Source of the DNA: Neorhizobium alkalisoli
GTDB taxonomy: Bacteria > Pseudomonadota > Alphaproteobacteria > Rhizobiales > Rhizobiaceae
Length of the DNA stretch: 64,000 bases
Assembly (NCBI RefSeq): GCF_007829835.1
Contig: NZ_VIWP01000002.1
Span: 124,001-188,000 of the forward strand
Reading direction: 5' to 3'
The position numbers and the translations under genes are program-made. Below are positions 1-9,107 of this stretch, piece by piece (the first letter of the stretch is position 1; each line of letters starts with the position of its first letter). The notes beneath the pieces are model-generated. The model had not been told where the DNA came from, made no database searches, and saw only the letters and a list, made by a program, of their open reading frames with translations.

Positions 1-579
1 CTCGTCTTCATCGCGTTCTGCGCCGTCGTTCTGGTGATCGCGGCGATCGAGTTCGAGCGGCTGCATGCGGGTTTTCGCTGGCATGAAATGTATGCGGGCT
101 TCGGACGGGTATTCTTCTCGTTCTCGGTCGGCATGCTGATCTATCGCTATCGCCGCAAGGTGCCGCTGGTCCGGCCGTTCCAGGCCTTGCTCTGCATTGC
201 CGTCCTCTGCATCGTGCTGACCTTCCCGACGCCCAAGGACATGAAGGCGCCTTTCGATCTCTTCATCGTCTTCCTCGTCTGGCCGGCCCTTCTATATGTC
301 GCAAGCGGCATCGTGCCGGGATCGGTAACGGCCGCCGTCTCGAATTTTCTCGGCACCGCATCCTATGCGGTCTATGTCCTGCATGCGCCGCTGCTCGACT
401 GGGCGCATGTGTTGTGGCCGGGCATGACGGAACCCGGCATCGCGCCGTTTGCCGGCATCGGTCTGATCAGTCTTATCGTCCTTCTCTCGTGGCTCTTGAC
501 CGTCAAGGTCGACCAGCCTTTGCAGAAGTGGCTGAAGGCCCGCATCGGCGCCCGCAGGTCCGTTGCCCAGCAAGGCTGA
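1..579 (+). CDS. Acyltransferase 3 family membrane protein, C-terminal part
   Basis: The reading frame is open to the first base, so the N-terminus lies outside the window; about 192 residues are visible. The visible part is strongly hydrophobic with several membrane segments and ends in the pattern seen at the end of acyltransferase-3 (OafA/NodX-like) proteins: a helix with SYAVYVLHAPLL, another membrane segment, then VDQPLQKWLK. In that family the C-terminal helices close the membrane domain, and the catalytic His lies near the N-terminus, which cannot be checked here. Such enzymes O-acylate surface sugars. The substrate cannot be inferred. Confidence 0.75.
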   Translation, partial: LVFIAFCAVVLVIAAIEFERLHAGFRWHEMYAGFGRVFFSFSVGMLIYRYRRKVPLVRPFQALLCIAVLCIVLTFPTPKDMKAPFDLFIVFLVWPALLYVASGIVPGSVTAAVSNFLGTASYAVYVLHAPLLDWAHVLWPGMTEPGIAPFAGIGLISLIVLLSWLLTVKVDQPLQKWLKARIGARRSVAQQG

Positions 580-685
580 CCCGCGCGGTATTTGCCGAAT
601 CACCAAGATTTTTTTGAATTTGATGGAACTTTTTCTACATTAGGAAATTGGAAAGATTCAGACAAAAAACGAGAAGAGGAGAATC

Positions 686-910
686 GTGACAATGCCGATG
701 TCTGCAACACACCAGCCCCTCACCTCCCCTGACGAACATGTCCTGACTGTTCAGGAGGCGCTGGAACCCCTGTTTCTTGCCTTGGAGCAGGAAGCCGAGG
801 TCAGGATGATCGCCGCCGCCGTCAAGGCCGGATGGCCGGTCGAGGAAGCCGTTGCGGCGATAGACGAGCTGCGCCGCAGCGAATTGCTGGCACATCCCAG
901 CACGCACTGA
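686..910 (+). CDS. Small conserved-type hypothetical protein (74 aa)
   Basis: A short acidic, helical protein with no signal peptide or membrane segment. The GTG start at 686 follows a purine-rich GAGAAGAGGA at 671-680, a good ribosome binding site; ATGs at 692 and 698 are alternatives. The middle (EALEPLFLALEQEAEVRMIAA) looks like an amphipathic helix. It stands alone between the acyltransferase and panE, same strand. I do not recognise a domain. Coding-like base use and the ribosome binding site are the support. Confidence 0.55.
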   Translation: MTMPMSATHQPLTSPDEHVLTVQEALEPLFLALEQEAEVRMIAAAVKAGWPVEEAVAAIDELRRSELLAHPSTH

Positions 911-1115
911 ATTCTTCCAAAAAACTTTCGTCTTACAGAGATATGCTGCCGGCACCATTCTCGTGGCCGGCAAGAGAAGCGAGTGCAGGTGGCGTCCTGA
1001 TGGACGTGCAAAAAACGCACTAACTCTTTGAAACTGCAGCGTCAGCCTCAAAATCGATTAGGATTTTCCGGCCGATGCTGTAGCCTGCCGGCTTCAACAA
1101 CGCCGGCGAGGTATC

Positions 1116-2117
1116 ATGACAATCACCAATATCTGCGTTTACGGAGCGGGGGCGCTTGGCGGTGCCTTTGCGGCCAAGATTGCGGCAGCATCGAACGGGG
1201 CCAATGTCTCGGTCGTTGCGCGCGGCAGTCACCTGTCGGCGATCCGTGAAAACGGCCTTGCGGTGGTTTATGACCGGGATGGCCTGGAACCGGTCGCAGC
1301 GAAGGTCACGGCCACCGACGACCCCGCCTTACTGCCGAAACAGGACCTGATCATCACAGGCTTGAAAGGTCACCAGCTGAGTGCCGCAGCAGATGGCATC
1401 GCCTCCCTGCTGAAGCCCGGCACACGCGTGATGATGATCCTGAACGGCATTCCGTGGTGGTATTTCCATGGCGATACGGAAAGCGGTTTCGCCGGGCGCC
1501 AGCTTCCGGAGGTCGATCCGGATGGCCGCATCTGGGACCTGATCGGACCGGAGCGGGTGATCGGCTGCGTTGCCTATCAGGGCGCGGAAGTCATCGAGCC
1601 CGGCAAGATCCGCCTGACCGGCAAGGGACATTTCTACCTCGGCGAACCTTCCGGAGAAATGTCGGACGATCTCGCCGAAATTGCCGCCATTCTCGACCGG
1701 AGCGATCTCGAGGCGCGGCCGACGGCCCGTATCCGCGACGAGATCTGGGCCAAGCTGCGCGGCAATGCCGCCTTCAATCCGATCAGCGCTCTGACCAGAG
1801 CCCTGATGAACAACATGATGGCCAATCCCGAACTCGCGCAAATGGTGCGGCGGATCATGAACGAGGTGCAGGCCGTCGGCACCGCTCTCGGCTGCCGTTT
1901 TACCCGCTCGGCCGACGAACAATTTGCCAGCGCCAGCGGTTTTGGACCGGTCAGGACATCCATGCTGCAGGATCTTTTGGCCGGCAAGCAGCTGGAAATC
2001 ATGCCGCTGACAGGCATGGTCGTCTCGCTCGGAAAGCTGACCGGTGTCCCGACGCCGATCTGCGAAACCGTGCTTGCGCTCACGGTCCAGCTCGACCGCG
2101 AAAACCTGAGAAAATGA
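1116..2117 (+). CDS. panE: 2-dehydropantoate 2-reductase family protein
   Basis: Ketopantoate reductase family (PanE/ApbA): NADPH-dependent reduction of 2-dehydropantoate to pantoate in pantothenate and coenzyme A synthesis, cytoplasmic. The N-terminal Rossmann fold shows YGAGALGG with the GxGxxG at residues 10-15. The C-terminal domain carries the family stretch WAKLRGNAAFNPISAL, where Lys213 is the expected catalytic residue and Asn217 and Asn221 follow. The length (333 aa) is slightly above the usual 300 or so. Rhizobia often carry several paralogues of this family, some of which are not true PanE, so the exact substrate is inferred. The ATG at 1116 sits directly before the Rossmann strand. 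It is a single gene. Confidence 0.8.
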   Translation: MTITNICVYGAGALGGAFAAKIAAASNGANVSVVARGSHLSAIRENGLAVVYDRDGLEPVAAKVTATDDPALLPKQDLIITGLKGHQLSAAADGIASLLKPGTRVMMILNGIPWWYFHGDTESGFAGRQLPEVDPDGRIWDLIGPERVIGCVAYQGAEVIEPGKIRLTGKGHFYLGEPSGEMSDDLAEIAAILDRSDLEARPTARIRDEIWAKLRGNAAFNPISALTRALMNNMMANPELAQMVRRIMNEVQAVGTALGCRFTRSADEQFASASGFGPVRTSMLQDLLAGKQLEIMPLTGMVVSLGKLTGVPTPICETVLALTVQLDRENLRK

Positions 2118-2220
2118 TTCATGTCGCTAACATCTTGATTCCGCTTTCGGCAGCAGAACATTGATTTAAAAAGATCTCCTCAAATGCGGCGAAGCAAATA
2201 TGCATCCCTGCCCCGCCGCA

Positions 2221-2255
2221 ACAAAGAAATGCCCGCTGTGGGGAACAGCGGGCAT
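2221..2255 (-). terminator. Hairpin terminator
   Basis: Perfect inverted repeat ATGCCCGCTGT / ACAGCGGGCAT with a 5-nt loop, followed on the minus strand by TTTCTTTG. The plus-strand side has no T-run, so it points to a minus-strand transcript, the candidate small RNA. It may also help to end panE transcription. Confidence 0.6.
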
Positions 2256-2335
2256 CAGATAGGAGGTCGATTGTTATTGTTGTGCGGCGACGCAGGGGAC
2301 GACATCGCCCGTTTATTCATCTTGCCATCTACAGA
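2221..2335 (-). ncRNA. Candidate small RNA with anti-Shine-Dalgarno motif and terminator
   Basis: On the minus strand an A-rich, unstructured stretch (ACAACAATAACAATCG) is followed by ACCTCCT, complementary to a Shine-Dalgarno sequence, and then by a perfect 11-bp hairpin (arms 2245-2255 and 2229-2239) with the tail TTTCTTTGTT. This layout is typical of trans-acting small RNAs of Alphaproteobacteria. No gene lies downstream on this strand, as panE converges on it, so an attenuator role is unlikely. The 5' end is a guess; I see no convincing promoter. A 21-codon frame (2242-2307 region) that would encode four Asn in a row overlaps it and could be chance. Confidence 0.45.
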
Positions 2336-2459
2336 CCTCAGCCTGCGACAGTTGATCGGTTCCATTGAATAACACTTGAACTGCGACTAAGTTCCACCAA
2401 TCCTTAACCACACCGGGTTAGGCTTGATCGACTGGAATGCTGACACCAATGAGGCAGAT

Positions 2460-2771
2460 ATGGCGGGACCCAATTTCCGCTACAAGCATTACGATCTTCA
2501 ATCTCAGCGTGCTGGCACGGTGATAGAAGTGACATTGAGCGCGGTGAACAACATCCGCCTGATGACGGCTGCCAATTTTCAGCGGTTTACCGAAAAGCTG
2601 GACTTCAAATATGTCGGCGGCGTCGCCAAGAAATCGCCGATCCGTCTCACCGTTCCCGACCATGGCCACTGGCATCTGATCGTCGACATGGAAGGTCATA
2701 ACGGGCTGGCCGAATCCTCGGTCAAACTGATCAATTCTCCCAACCACGTGCCCCAGAAACGGGCCTCCTGA
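2460..2771 (+). CDS. DUF1883-like protein
   Basis: A soluble protein of about 103 residues. The pattern YKHYDL, then GTVIEVTLS, N-terminal beta strands, and a C-terminal VPDHGHWHLIVDMEGHNGLAESSVKLI resembles the DUF1883 family, whose function is unknown. I chose the ATG at 2460, which has GAGG at 2451-2454 just upstream; a TTG at 2424 would add 12 residues. There is no signal peptide. The gene stands alone and converges with rarA. Confidence 0.6.
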   Translation: MAGPNFRYKHYDLQSQRAGTVIEVTLSAVNNIRLMTAANFQRFTEKLDFKYVGGVAKKSPIRLTVPDHGHWHLIVDMEGHNGLAESSVKLINSPNHVPQKRAS

Positions 2772-2820
2772 GTCTGAGCTCGAGCTGGGGCTTCGACATC
2801 AGCGGCAAGCGGCAGATGGA

Positions 2821-4137
2821 TCAATCGCCGGACCGTTCCTTGCGAAGCTTTGCCCACCATTCCAGTCGCTTGCGGATATCCCGCTCGAAACCACGCTCCG
2901 GTGGATCGTAAAAGACCTGGCGGCCCATCTTTTCGGGAAAATAGTCCTGGCCTGAAAACGCGTCCGGCTCGTCGTGATCGTAGCGATAACCGTCGCTATA
3001 CCCTTCCGTCCTCATCAGCTTGGTCGGGGCATTCAGGATGTGTTTGGGCGGCAGGAGGGAACCGTTTTCCTTGGCGGCACGGGTGGCGGCCTTGAAGGCG
3101 GTATAGACGGCATTCGATTTCGGCGCCGTCGCCAGATAGACGCAAGCCTGGGCAAGCGCCAGTTCCCCCTCCGGCGAGCCGAGATAGTCATAGGCGTCCT
3201 TGGCGGCATTGCAGACGACCAGCGCCTGCGGATCCGCGAGGCCGATATCTTCGACCGCCATCCTGACCAGCCGACGGCCGAGATAAAGCGGATCCTCGCC
3301 GGCATCGAACATGCGGGCGAGATAATAGAGGGCGGCATCCGGATCCGAGCCACGCACCGACTTGTGCAGGGCGGAGATCAGATTGTAGTGGCCATCCTGC
3401 GCCTTGTCGTAGACCGGCGCGCGGCGCTGGACGATTTCCGTCAGGGCCGGCGTATCGAAGATCTCGCCCGGCCTTGCTGCGCGCCAGACTTCCTCCGCCA
3501 GCGTCAGCACCGCCCTGCCATCGCCATCGGCCATGCGGATGAGGCTCGCACGGGCATCGTCATTGAGCGGCAGCGGCTTTTCCTCGGCCGCTTCGGCGCG
3601 CTCTAGAAGTTCCCGCAGGCTCTCTTCATCATGGGCGCGAAAGGTCAGGACGCGGGCACGCGACAGGAGAGCGGCGTTGAGCTCAAAGCTCGGATTTTCC
3701 GTCGTGGCACCAACGAGGATGACGGTGCCGTCTTCCATGACGGGCAGAAAGCTGTCCTGCTGAGCGCGGTTGAAACGATGGATCTCGTCGACGAAAAGCA
3801 GGGTCTGACGCCCCTGCATGCGCCGCATGCGCGCCGTTTCGAAAACCTTCTTGAGATCGGCGACACCGGAAAAGATTGCCGAGATCTGCTCGAAGGCAAG
3901 GCCCGCCTCGCCCGAGAGGAGCCGGGCAACAGTGGTCTTTCCCGTACCCGGAGGCCCCCAGAAAATCATCGAGCCGAGAGAGCCCGAGGCAATCATCCGG
4001 CGCAAGACGCCGTCTTCACCGGTCAGATGCGGCTGACCGGTGACTTCAGAGAGACTTTTCGGCCGCAACCGGTCTGCAAGTGGCCGGCGATTGGCCACCT
4101 CCTCCGGAATTTTCGGCGCGAAAAGGTCGTCGCTCAT
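2821..4137 (-). CDS. rarA: Replication-associated recombination protein A (AAA+ ATPase)
   Basis: RarA/MgsA (Mgs1/WRNIP1 family) acts at stalled replication forks in the cytoplasm. The 438-aa length matches the family. Walker A is GPPGTGKT at residues 61-68; Walker B/DEIH is at about 117-120, followed by RFN; sensor 1 is VGATTENPSFELN. The C-terminal part contains the tetramerisation domain with SVRGSDPDAALYYLARM and ends with FYDPPERGFE. The start codon at 4137 overlaps the stop of the upstream degQ-like gene by 4 bases, so translation of the two is probably coupled. Confidence 0.93.
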   Translation of the reverse strand: MSDDLFAPKIPEEVANRRPLADRLRPKSLSEVTGQPHLTGEDGVLRRMIASGSLGSMIFWGPPGTGKTTVARLLSGEAGLAFEQISAIFSGVADLKKVFETARMRRMQGRQTLLFVDEIHRFNRAQQDSFLPVMEDGTVILVGATTENPSFELNAALLSRARVLTFRAHDEESLRELLERAEAAEEKPLPLNDDARASLIRMADGDGRAVLTLAEEVWRAARPGEIFDTPALTEIVQRRAPVYDKAQDGHYNLISALHKSVRGSDPDAALYYLARMFDAGEDPLYLGRRLVRMAVEDIGLADPQALVVCNAAKDAYDYLGSPEGELALAQACVYLATAPKSNAVYTAFKAATRAAKENGSLLPPKHILNAPTKLMRTEGYSDGYRYDHDEPDAFSGQDYFPEKMGRQVFYDPPERGFERDIRKRLEWWAKLRKERSGD

Positions 4138-5549
4138 CGGAAGAATTGCCGGATGCGCTGGCCGTCCCGCTCGATCTCGACCCGCCAGAAGCCCGGATCC
4201 TCGTTGAGCATCTGCTCCATCACCTTGGTCGACTTGACGGGATCGCCGTTGACCGAAATCAGGATATCCTTGGGTGCAAAGCCGAGGCGGGCGGCGGGCG
4301 AGCCGCGGGTCACCTCGGTCACCACGACGCCGGTCTTGTCAGGCGCCATCTGGATTTCGGTGGCGAGCTTGGGTGAAAGGTTTGCGACACGCAGGCCGGC
4401 AAAGGGATTGCGACCTTCAAGCAGGCGTTCGTCGCGCGGCGTGTTTTCGGGCGCCGGGTTGAGAGCCAGCTCAACTTCGCGCTGGCCATCGGCGGTCCGC
4501 ACGGTGAGTTTGACGCGTTTGCCGAGACCGGCCGTCGTCAGACGATAACCGAGCGCATCGGGATGTTCGACGGAAACGCCGTCGACCGCCGTGACGATTT
4601 CACCAGTCTTGAGGCCCGCCTTGTCTGCAGGGCCACCTTCGGCGATGCGGCTGACCAGTGCACCACGCGCAGCCTTCAGACCGAGCGCTTCGGCGACATC
4701 GGAGGTGACGGCATCGAATGTCGCGCCGACATAGGGCCGCTCGAAGGTGGAGCGTCCCTCTTCCGCAGAAGCCAAGAACACCTTGACCAGATTGGCCGGA
4801 ATGGCAAACCCGACACCGTTCGAGCCACCGCCGCGCGAAAAGATCGCCGTGTTGACGCCGATCAACTCGCCTTTCATGTTCATCAACGCACCGCCGGAAT
4901 TACCGGGATTGATCGATGCGTCGGTCTGGATGAAGAAGCCGAAATCGCCCGAGCTGACCTGGTTGCGGGCAAGCGCCGACACGATGCCGCTCGTCACCGT
5001 CTGGCCGACGCCGAACGGGTTGCCGATGGCGAGCACGAGATCACCGACCTCGACCGCATCGGAATTGCCGATCGGCAGAACGGGGAAATGTTCCTTCGAC
5101 TTGATCTTCAGGACTGCGAGATCGACCGTCTCGTCCTTCAGGACCACCTCGCAGGGGAATTCACGGCCATCGGCCAGTGCGATCTTGATATCGTCGGCGC
5201 CCTGAATGACGTGATTGTTGGTGATGACGAGGCCTTCCGGCGTGGCGATGACGCCCGAACCGAGCGAGGACTGCTTTTCCGAACGGTTCGGCATGCGCTG
5301 GCCGAAAAACTGCTCGAAGAAGGGATCGCCGGAAAACAGGTTGGAGCGCTGCACGACGCGCTCGGCATAAACATTGACGACGGCGCCGGCGGTCTGCTTG
5401 ACCAAGGGCGCGAAGGACAGCTGCATGTCCTGACGGGTTTGCGGCAGAGCCTTGCCCTGGCTTTCCTGTGCCTGCGCCGTAACGGCAGCGGGACAGGCAA
5501 GGGCCAGAACGATGAGACCGGCCGACAGGCGCTTAAACAGGCTTGGCAT
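4134..5549 (-). CDS. DegQ/HtrA (Do-type) periplasmic serine protease
   Basis: Periplasmic quality-control protease of 471 residues. It has an N-terminal signal peptide (residues 1 to about 27, ending VTAQAQ). The trypsin-like domain has its triad at His113 (TNNHVI), Asp143 (VDLAVL) and Ser218 (GNSGG), followed by two PDZ domains, the last ending DGQRIRQFFR. That is the Do-type architecture. Rhizobia have several Deg paralogues; this one pairs with rarA (4-base overlap), as in many Alphaproteobacteria, so I give no individual letter. The first ATG (5549) begins the signal peptide. Confidence 0.9.
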   Translation of the reverse strand: MPSLFKRLSAGLIVLALACPAAVTAQAQESQGKALPQTRQDMQLSFAPLVKQTAGAVVNVYAERVVQRSNLFSGDPFFEQFFGQRMPNRSEKQSSLGSGVIATPEGLVITNNHVIQGADDIKIALADGREFPCEVVLKDETVDLAVLKIKSKEHFPVLPIGNSDAVEVGDLVLAIGNPFGVGQTVTSGIVSALARNQVSSGDFGFFIQTDASINPGNSGGALMNMKGELIGVNTAIFSRGGGSNGVGFAIPANLVKVFLASAEEGRSTFERPYVGATFDAVTSDVAEALGLKAARGALVSRIAEGGPADKAGLKTGEIVTAVDGVSVEHPDALGYRLTTAGLGKRVKLTVRTADGQREVELALNPAPENTPRDERLLEGRNPFAGLRVANLSPKLATEIQMAPDKTGVVVTEVTRGSPAARLGFAPKDILISVNGDPVKSTKVMEQMLNEDPGFWRVEIERDGQRIRQFFR

Positions 5550-5676
5550 TCGATTCCTCTTTCAATTTCAGCATCAAGTTTTAGCGCGGCAGGCTGGAAA
5601 AGAAAGGTGGCCGAAACAGGACGGAAAGGGCTATCTCGTCGTTTTGACGCGGTCACGAAATCAAAGAGGCGTAAAC

Positions 5677-6051
5677 ATGCTGGCAAGGCTGAAAATCTGG
5701 GCGAAAGCGCTGAAGCGCGATGTCGTCGCGCTCTGGATTGCCGCCCGTGACCGCCGCGTGCCGTTTTCCGCCAAGATCGCCGCCGGCGCGGTTGCTGCCT
5801 ATGCTCTGTCGCCGGTCGACCTCATTCCGGATTTCATTCCCGTCCTCGGTTATCTCGACGACCTTCTGATCGTGCCGCTCGGCATCATGCTGGCCATCCG
5901 GCTGGTGCCGGACGCGCTGATGGCGGAGTTTCGCGCAGAGGCCATGCGCAGGGCCGAAAGACCGGTCAGCCGCAGCGGTCTCATCTTCATCCTTGCCATC
6001 TGGCTCGCCTGCCTCATCTTTCTCGGATGGAGCCTGAAGGATCTCTTCTGA
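5677..6051 (+). CDS. YkvA-like DUF1232 membrane protein
   Basis: A 124-residue protein with the DUF1232 core SPVDLIPDFIPVLGYLDDLLIVPLGI at about residues 48-73, embedded in a hydrophobic segment, plus a C-terminal membrane helix (about residues 105-122, ending SLKDLF). The function of the family is unknown. The ATG at 5677 is preceded by AAAGAGG. It is divergent from the degQ-like gene, with about 127 bases between them that must hold both promoters. Confidence 0.82.
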   Translation: MLARLKIWAKALKRDVVALWIAARDRRVPFSAKIAAGAVAAYALSPVDLIPDFIPVLGYLDDLLIVPLGIMLAIRLVPDALMAEFRAEAMRRAERPVSRSGLIFILAIWLACLIFLGWSLKDLF

Positions 6052-6088
6052 GACCGGCTCCCCGCATTCGATCACGAGGGCCACAGGC

Positions 6089-6451
6089 ATGAGACATTTT
6101 CTGACGACAACCGGCATAACGGGCCTTCTCTTCGGCGCAGCCCTGATGGCAGCACCTTCGACCGCCTCTGCCGCCAGCTTCGACTGCGACAGCGGCAAGC
6201 TGGCCGCGGATGAAAAGGTGATCTGCGACACGCGTTCGCTCAACGATGCGGATGTGAAAATGGTGACCACCTTCGACATCCTGACCAGCCTGCTTGCGAT
6301 GGGGAACCGCGGCAAGCTGCAGGAAGAGCAAAGCGTGTGGCTCAAGAAGCGCCAGGCCTGTGGCGAGGATGTGGAATGTATCCGCGGCGCCTATGCCGAG
6401 CGGCTGAAGCAGCTGGATGAGGCGTATAAGGGGCTGAGCCGGCCTTTGTGA
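6089..6451 (+). CDS. Small secreted LprI/DUF1311-like protein
   Basis: A 120-residue protein with a clear signal peptide (residues 1 to about 28, ending ASA-AS). The mature part has the pattern FDC...EKVICD...LNDAD...WLKKRQACGEDVECIRGAYAERLKQL, which matches the small LprI-N/DUF1311 type of secreted proteins with four conserved cysteines. Some relatives inhibit lysozyme; that role is not shown here. It starts 37 bases after the DUF1232 gene and may be co-transcribed with it. Confidence 0.7.
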   Translation: MRHFLTTTGITGLLFGAALMAAPSTASAASFDCDSGKLAADEKVICDTRSLNDADVKMVTTFDILTSLLAMGNRGKLQEEQSVWLKKRQACGEDVECIRGAYAERLKQLDEAYKGLSRPL

Positions 6452-6499
6452 TATGCCCGGCCGCGATGGCCCTACGCGTCGAAAGATGATAGCCTAGAC

Positions 6500-6515
6500 C
6501 CATTCATAACAATGG
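6500..6515. promoter_or_regulatory. Possible operator of the ParDE-like pair
   Basis: Inverted repeat CCATT-6 nt-AATGG ending 6 bases before the antitoxin start codon. Ribbon-helix-helix antitoxins usually bind short inverted repeats here to repress their own operon. The arms are only 5 bp, so this is weak. Confidence 0.25.
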
Positions 6516-6521
6516 TTTGTC

Positions 6522-6773
6522 ATGGCCAAGAAACTTACGATCGACATTAGCGACGACGTCATGGTCGGCCTTGATCGGCTTGCGAACAGGTCTTCCGTAT
6601 CCTCGGCTAGCCTCGCAAGCCAAGCATTGTCCGCCTATGTGGCTAATGAGCTTGAAATTGTCCGGGGTATTGAGCGAGGCTTGTCCGACCTGGAGGCCGG
6701 CAGGGTCGTATCTCATCAGGATGCGATGGAAGAGATCAACACTCTGATCAGCAACTCTCCGGCTCGTCGCTGA
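6522..6773 (+). CDS. Ribbon-helix-helix antitoxin (ParD-like)
   Basis: An 83-residue protein whose N-terminal strand KLTIDISDDVMVGLDRLA and following helices fit the CopG/ParD ribbon-helix-helix fold: DNA-binding at the N-terminus, toxin-binding at the C-terminus. Its stop codon overlaps the toxin start (TGATG at 6771-6775), the usual coupling of a toxin-antitoxin operon. It would neutralise the downstream toxin and repress the operon. Confidence 0.8.
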   Translation: MAKKLTIDISDDVMVGLDRLANRSSVSSASLASQALSAYVANELEIVRGIERGLSDLEAGRVVSHQDAMEEINTLISNSPARR

Positions 6774-7087
6774 TGACAGCAAAACTCCAGTGGTCACGTG
6801 ATGCATTGGAGGATTTCAAGAGACAAATTGGATATATTGCCGAGCACAATCCTGAAAGTGCGCGCGATGTGGCCAAGCGAGTGGACGAATGCGCACTTAG
6901 GCTTTCTGTGCATTCGACAGGACGCCCTGGTCGGGTCGCCGGCACCTTGGAAAAGTCCGTTGCCGGGCTGCCTTATATCCTTGCTTACAACATTTCAGCG
7001 ACGGATCGCGGATCTGTTCTTACCGTTCTGCGCCTCATCCATACATCCCGTGACTGGCGCAAAGGACAGTGGCCGAAGGAAGACTAG
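6773..7087 (+). CDS. ParE/RelE superfamily toxin
   Basis: A 104-residue basic protein with the ParE/RelE plan: KLQWSRDALEDFKRQIGYIAEHNPESA (helical hairpin), LRLSVHSTGRPGRVAGTLEKSV, then strands LPYILAYNIS and VLTVLRLIHTSRDW. The conserved C-terminal RLIHTSRDW fits the ParE type better than RelE, so gyrase would be the expected target; this is family knowledge, not shown. It is translationally coupled to the antitoxin and converges with ilvD 19 bases downstream. Confidence 0.82.
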   Translation: MTAKLQWSRDALEDFKRQIGYIAEHNPESARDVAKRVDECALRLSVHSTGRPGRVAGTLEKSVAGLPYILAYNISATDRGSVLTVLRLIHTSRDWRKGQWPKED

Positions 7088-7106
7088 CCCCCTCCGGCCA
7101 ATTCAA

Positions 7107-8942
7107 TCATTCCGGCAGGATGCGAACCGCACCCTTGTCCGCCGAAGCGGCAAATGCCGCATAAGCCTTAAGCGCCGTCGTGACATTGCGCTTGCGGGGC
7201 GCGGCCGGCTTCCAGCCGAGGGCTTCCTGCTCGTGGCGGCGGGCGGCGAGTTCACTATCGGTCACCTTGAGGTGGATCGTGCGGTTCGGGATGTCGATCT
7301 CGATCATGTCGCCTTCCTGCACGAGGCCGATGGCGCCGCCCTGGGCTGCTTCCGGCGAGGCGTGGCCGATCGACAGGCCCGAGGTGCCGCCCGAGAAGCG
7401 GCCGTCGGTGATCAGCGCACAGGCCTTTCCGAGGCCCTTGGACTTCAGGTAGCTCGTCGGATAGAGCATTTCCTGCATGCCCGGGCCGCCCTTCGGGCCT
7501 TCGTAGCGGATAACGACGACATCACCGGCCTTGATCTCGTTGGAGAGGATCGCCTTGACCGAGGCGTCCTGGCTTTCGAAGACGCGCGCGGGACCGGTGA
7601 ATTTCAGGATCGATTCATCGACGCCGGCGGTTTTGACGATGCAGCCGTCGAGCGCGATATTGCCGTAAAGCACGGCCAGACCGCCATCCTTGGAGAAGGG
7701 CTTTTCAACCGAGCGGATGACGCCCTTTTCGCTGTCGGTATCGAGCTCGTCCCAGCGCGACGACTGGGAGAACGCGACCTGGGTCGGCACGCCGCCCGGT
7801 GCTGCCTTGAAGAAGGTGCGGACGGTTTCCGAATTGGTGCGGGTGATGTCCCAGCGATCGATTGCGTCGCCGAGGGTTGCTTCGTGGACCGTATAGCAAT
7901 CGCGGTTGATCAGGCCGCCACGATCGAGTTCGCCCAGGATGCGCATGATGCCGCCGGCGCGGTGAACATCTTCCATATGGACGTCCTGCTTGGCAGGCGC
8001 GACCTTGGAGAGGCACGGAACCTTGCGCGAGAGCACATCGATGTCTTCCATAGAGAAATCAACGCCGCCTTCGTAAGCGGCCGCCAGGATGTGCAGAACC
8101 GTGTTGGTCGAGCCGCCCATGGCGATATCGAGCGACATGGCGTTCTCGAAGGCCTGCTTGGTGGCGATATTGCGCGGCAGGACGGTCGTATCGTCCTGCT
8201 CGTAATAACGGCGGGCGAGATCGACGATCAGGTGGCCGGCCTCGACGAACAGGCGCTTGCGGTCCGAATGGGTGGCAAGCGTCGAGCCGTTGCCCGGCAG
8301 CGACAGGCCAAGGGCTTCGGTCAGGCAGTTCATCGAATTTGCGGTGAACATGCCGGAGCACGAGCCACAGGTGGGACAGGCGGAACGTTCGATCGTTTCG
8401 ACTTCTTCGTCCGTGTAGCTTTCGTCGGCTGCGGCAACCATGGCGTCAACCAGATCGAGCGCAACCTTCTTGCCGTGAACGGTCGCCTTGCCGGCTTCCA
8501 TCGGGCCGCCGGACACGAAGACCGCTGGGATGTTGAGGCGCATCGCGGCATTCAGCATGCCGGGCGTGATCTTGTCGCAGTTCGAAATGCAGACCATGGC
8601 GTCGGCGCAATGCGCATTGACCATGTATTCGACCGAGTCGGCGATGATTTCGCGCGAAGGCAGCGAATAGAGCATGCCGTCATGGCCCATGGCGATGCCG
8701 TCATCGACCGCGATCGTGTTGAATTCCTTGGCAACACCGCCGGCCGCCTCGATCTCGCGGGCAACGAGTTGGCCGAGATCCTTCAGATGGACGTGGCCGG
8801 GCACGAACTGGGTGAAGGAGTTGACGACGGCGATGATCGGCTTGCCGAAATCGCCGTCCTTCATGCCGGTGGCGCGCCACAGGCCGCGGGCTCCGGCCAT
8901 GTTGCGGCCGTGGGTGGTGGTTCTCGAACGATAAACAGGCAT
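7107..8942 (-). CDS. ilvD: Dihydroxy-acid dehydratase
   Basis: Catalyses dehydration of 2,3-dihydroxy-3-methyl acids in valine, leucine and isoleucine synthesis; an iron-sulphur enzyme of the cytoplasm. The 611-aa length matches the long bacterial IlvD. Cluster-ligand cysteines are visible: Cys122 in SNCDKITPG and Cys195 in [18 protein letters not shown] (residues 189-206). The N-terminus [23 protein letters not shown] is typical. No leader peptide or attenuator is apparent upstream. It is monocistronic, with toxin-antitoxin pairs on both sides. Confidence 0.96.
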   Translation of the reverse strand: MPVYRSRTTTHGRNMAGARGLWRATGMKDGDFGKPIIAVVNSFTQFVPGHVHLKDLGQLVAREIEAAGGVAKEFNTIAVDDGIAMGHDGMLYSLPSREIIADSVEYMVNAHCADAMVCISNCDKITPGMLNAAMRLNIPAVFVSGGPMEAGKATVHGKKVALDLVDAMVAAADESYTDEEVETIERSACPTCGSCSGMFTANSMNCLTEALGLSLPGNGSTLATHSDRKRLFVEAGHLIVDLARRYYEQDDTTVLPRNIATKQAFENAMSLDIAMGGSTNTVLHILAAAYEGGVDFSMEDIDVLSRKVPCLSKVAPAKQDVHMEDVHRAGGIMRILGELDRGGLINRDCYTVHEATLGDAIDRWDITRTNSETVRTFFKAAPGGVPTQVAFSQSSRWDELDTDSEKGVIRSVEKPFSKDGGLAVLYGNIALDGCIVKTAGVDESILKFTGPARVFESQDASVKAILSNEIKAGDVVVIRYEGPKGGPGMQEMLYPTSYLKSKGLGKACALITDGRFSGGTSGLSIGHASPEAAQGGAIGLVQEGDMIEIDIPNRTIHLKVTDSELAARRHEQEALGWKPAAPRKRNVTTALKAYAAFAASADKGAVRILPE

Positions 8943-9068
8943 GGATGTATCCTCGGTCTCTTCCCGGTCTTGCAGTCTACCGGTTTATCAGCCGGGACGC
9001 AAAAGCCGCTGTTTTGTAAGCTCTCCTAGCAAACCGGAAAAATGCTGTCACTACCAGCAAGGGCAAAA

Positions 9069-9090
9069 GCGGTACTGTGCGGTACGGTAC
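9069..9090. repeat. GGTAC direct repeats upstream of the HicBA-like pair
   Basis: Three GGTAC copies at 9071-9075, 9081-9085 and 9086-9090, two of them within GCGGTAC. They lie just upstream of the likely promoter and may be an operator for the antitoxin. Confidence 0.3.
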
Positions 9091-9107
9091 GGTTTGATCC
9101 GGTGAAA

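Noticed and set aside
2184..2372. 62-codon plus-strand frame in the panE-DUF1883 space
   Set aside because: No ribosome binding site and no conserved look; it overlaps the terminator and the candidate small RNA.
6798..9029. Long plus-strand open frame (743 codons) opposite ilvD
   Set aside because: It mirrors ilvD, whose protein is clear; the antisense frame has no family resemblance and its start lies inside the ParE-like gene. Open antisense frames are common in GC-rich genes.
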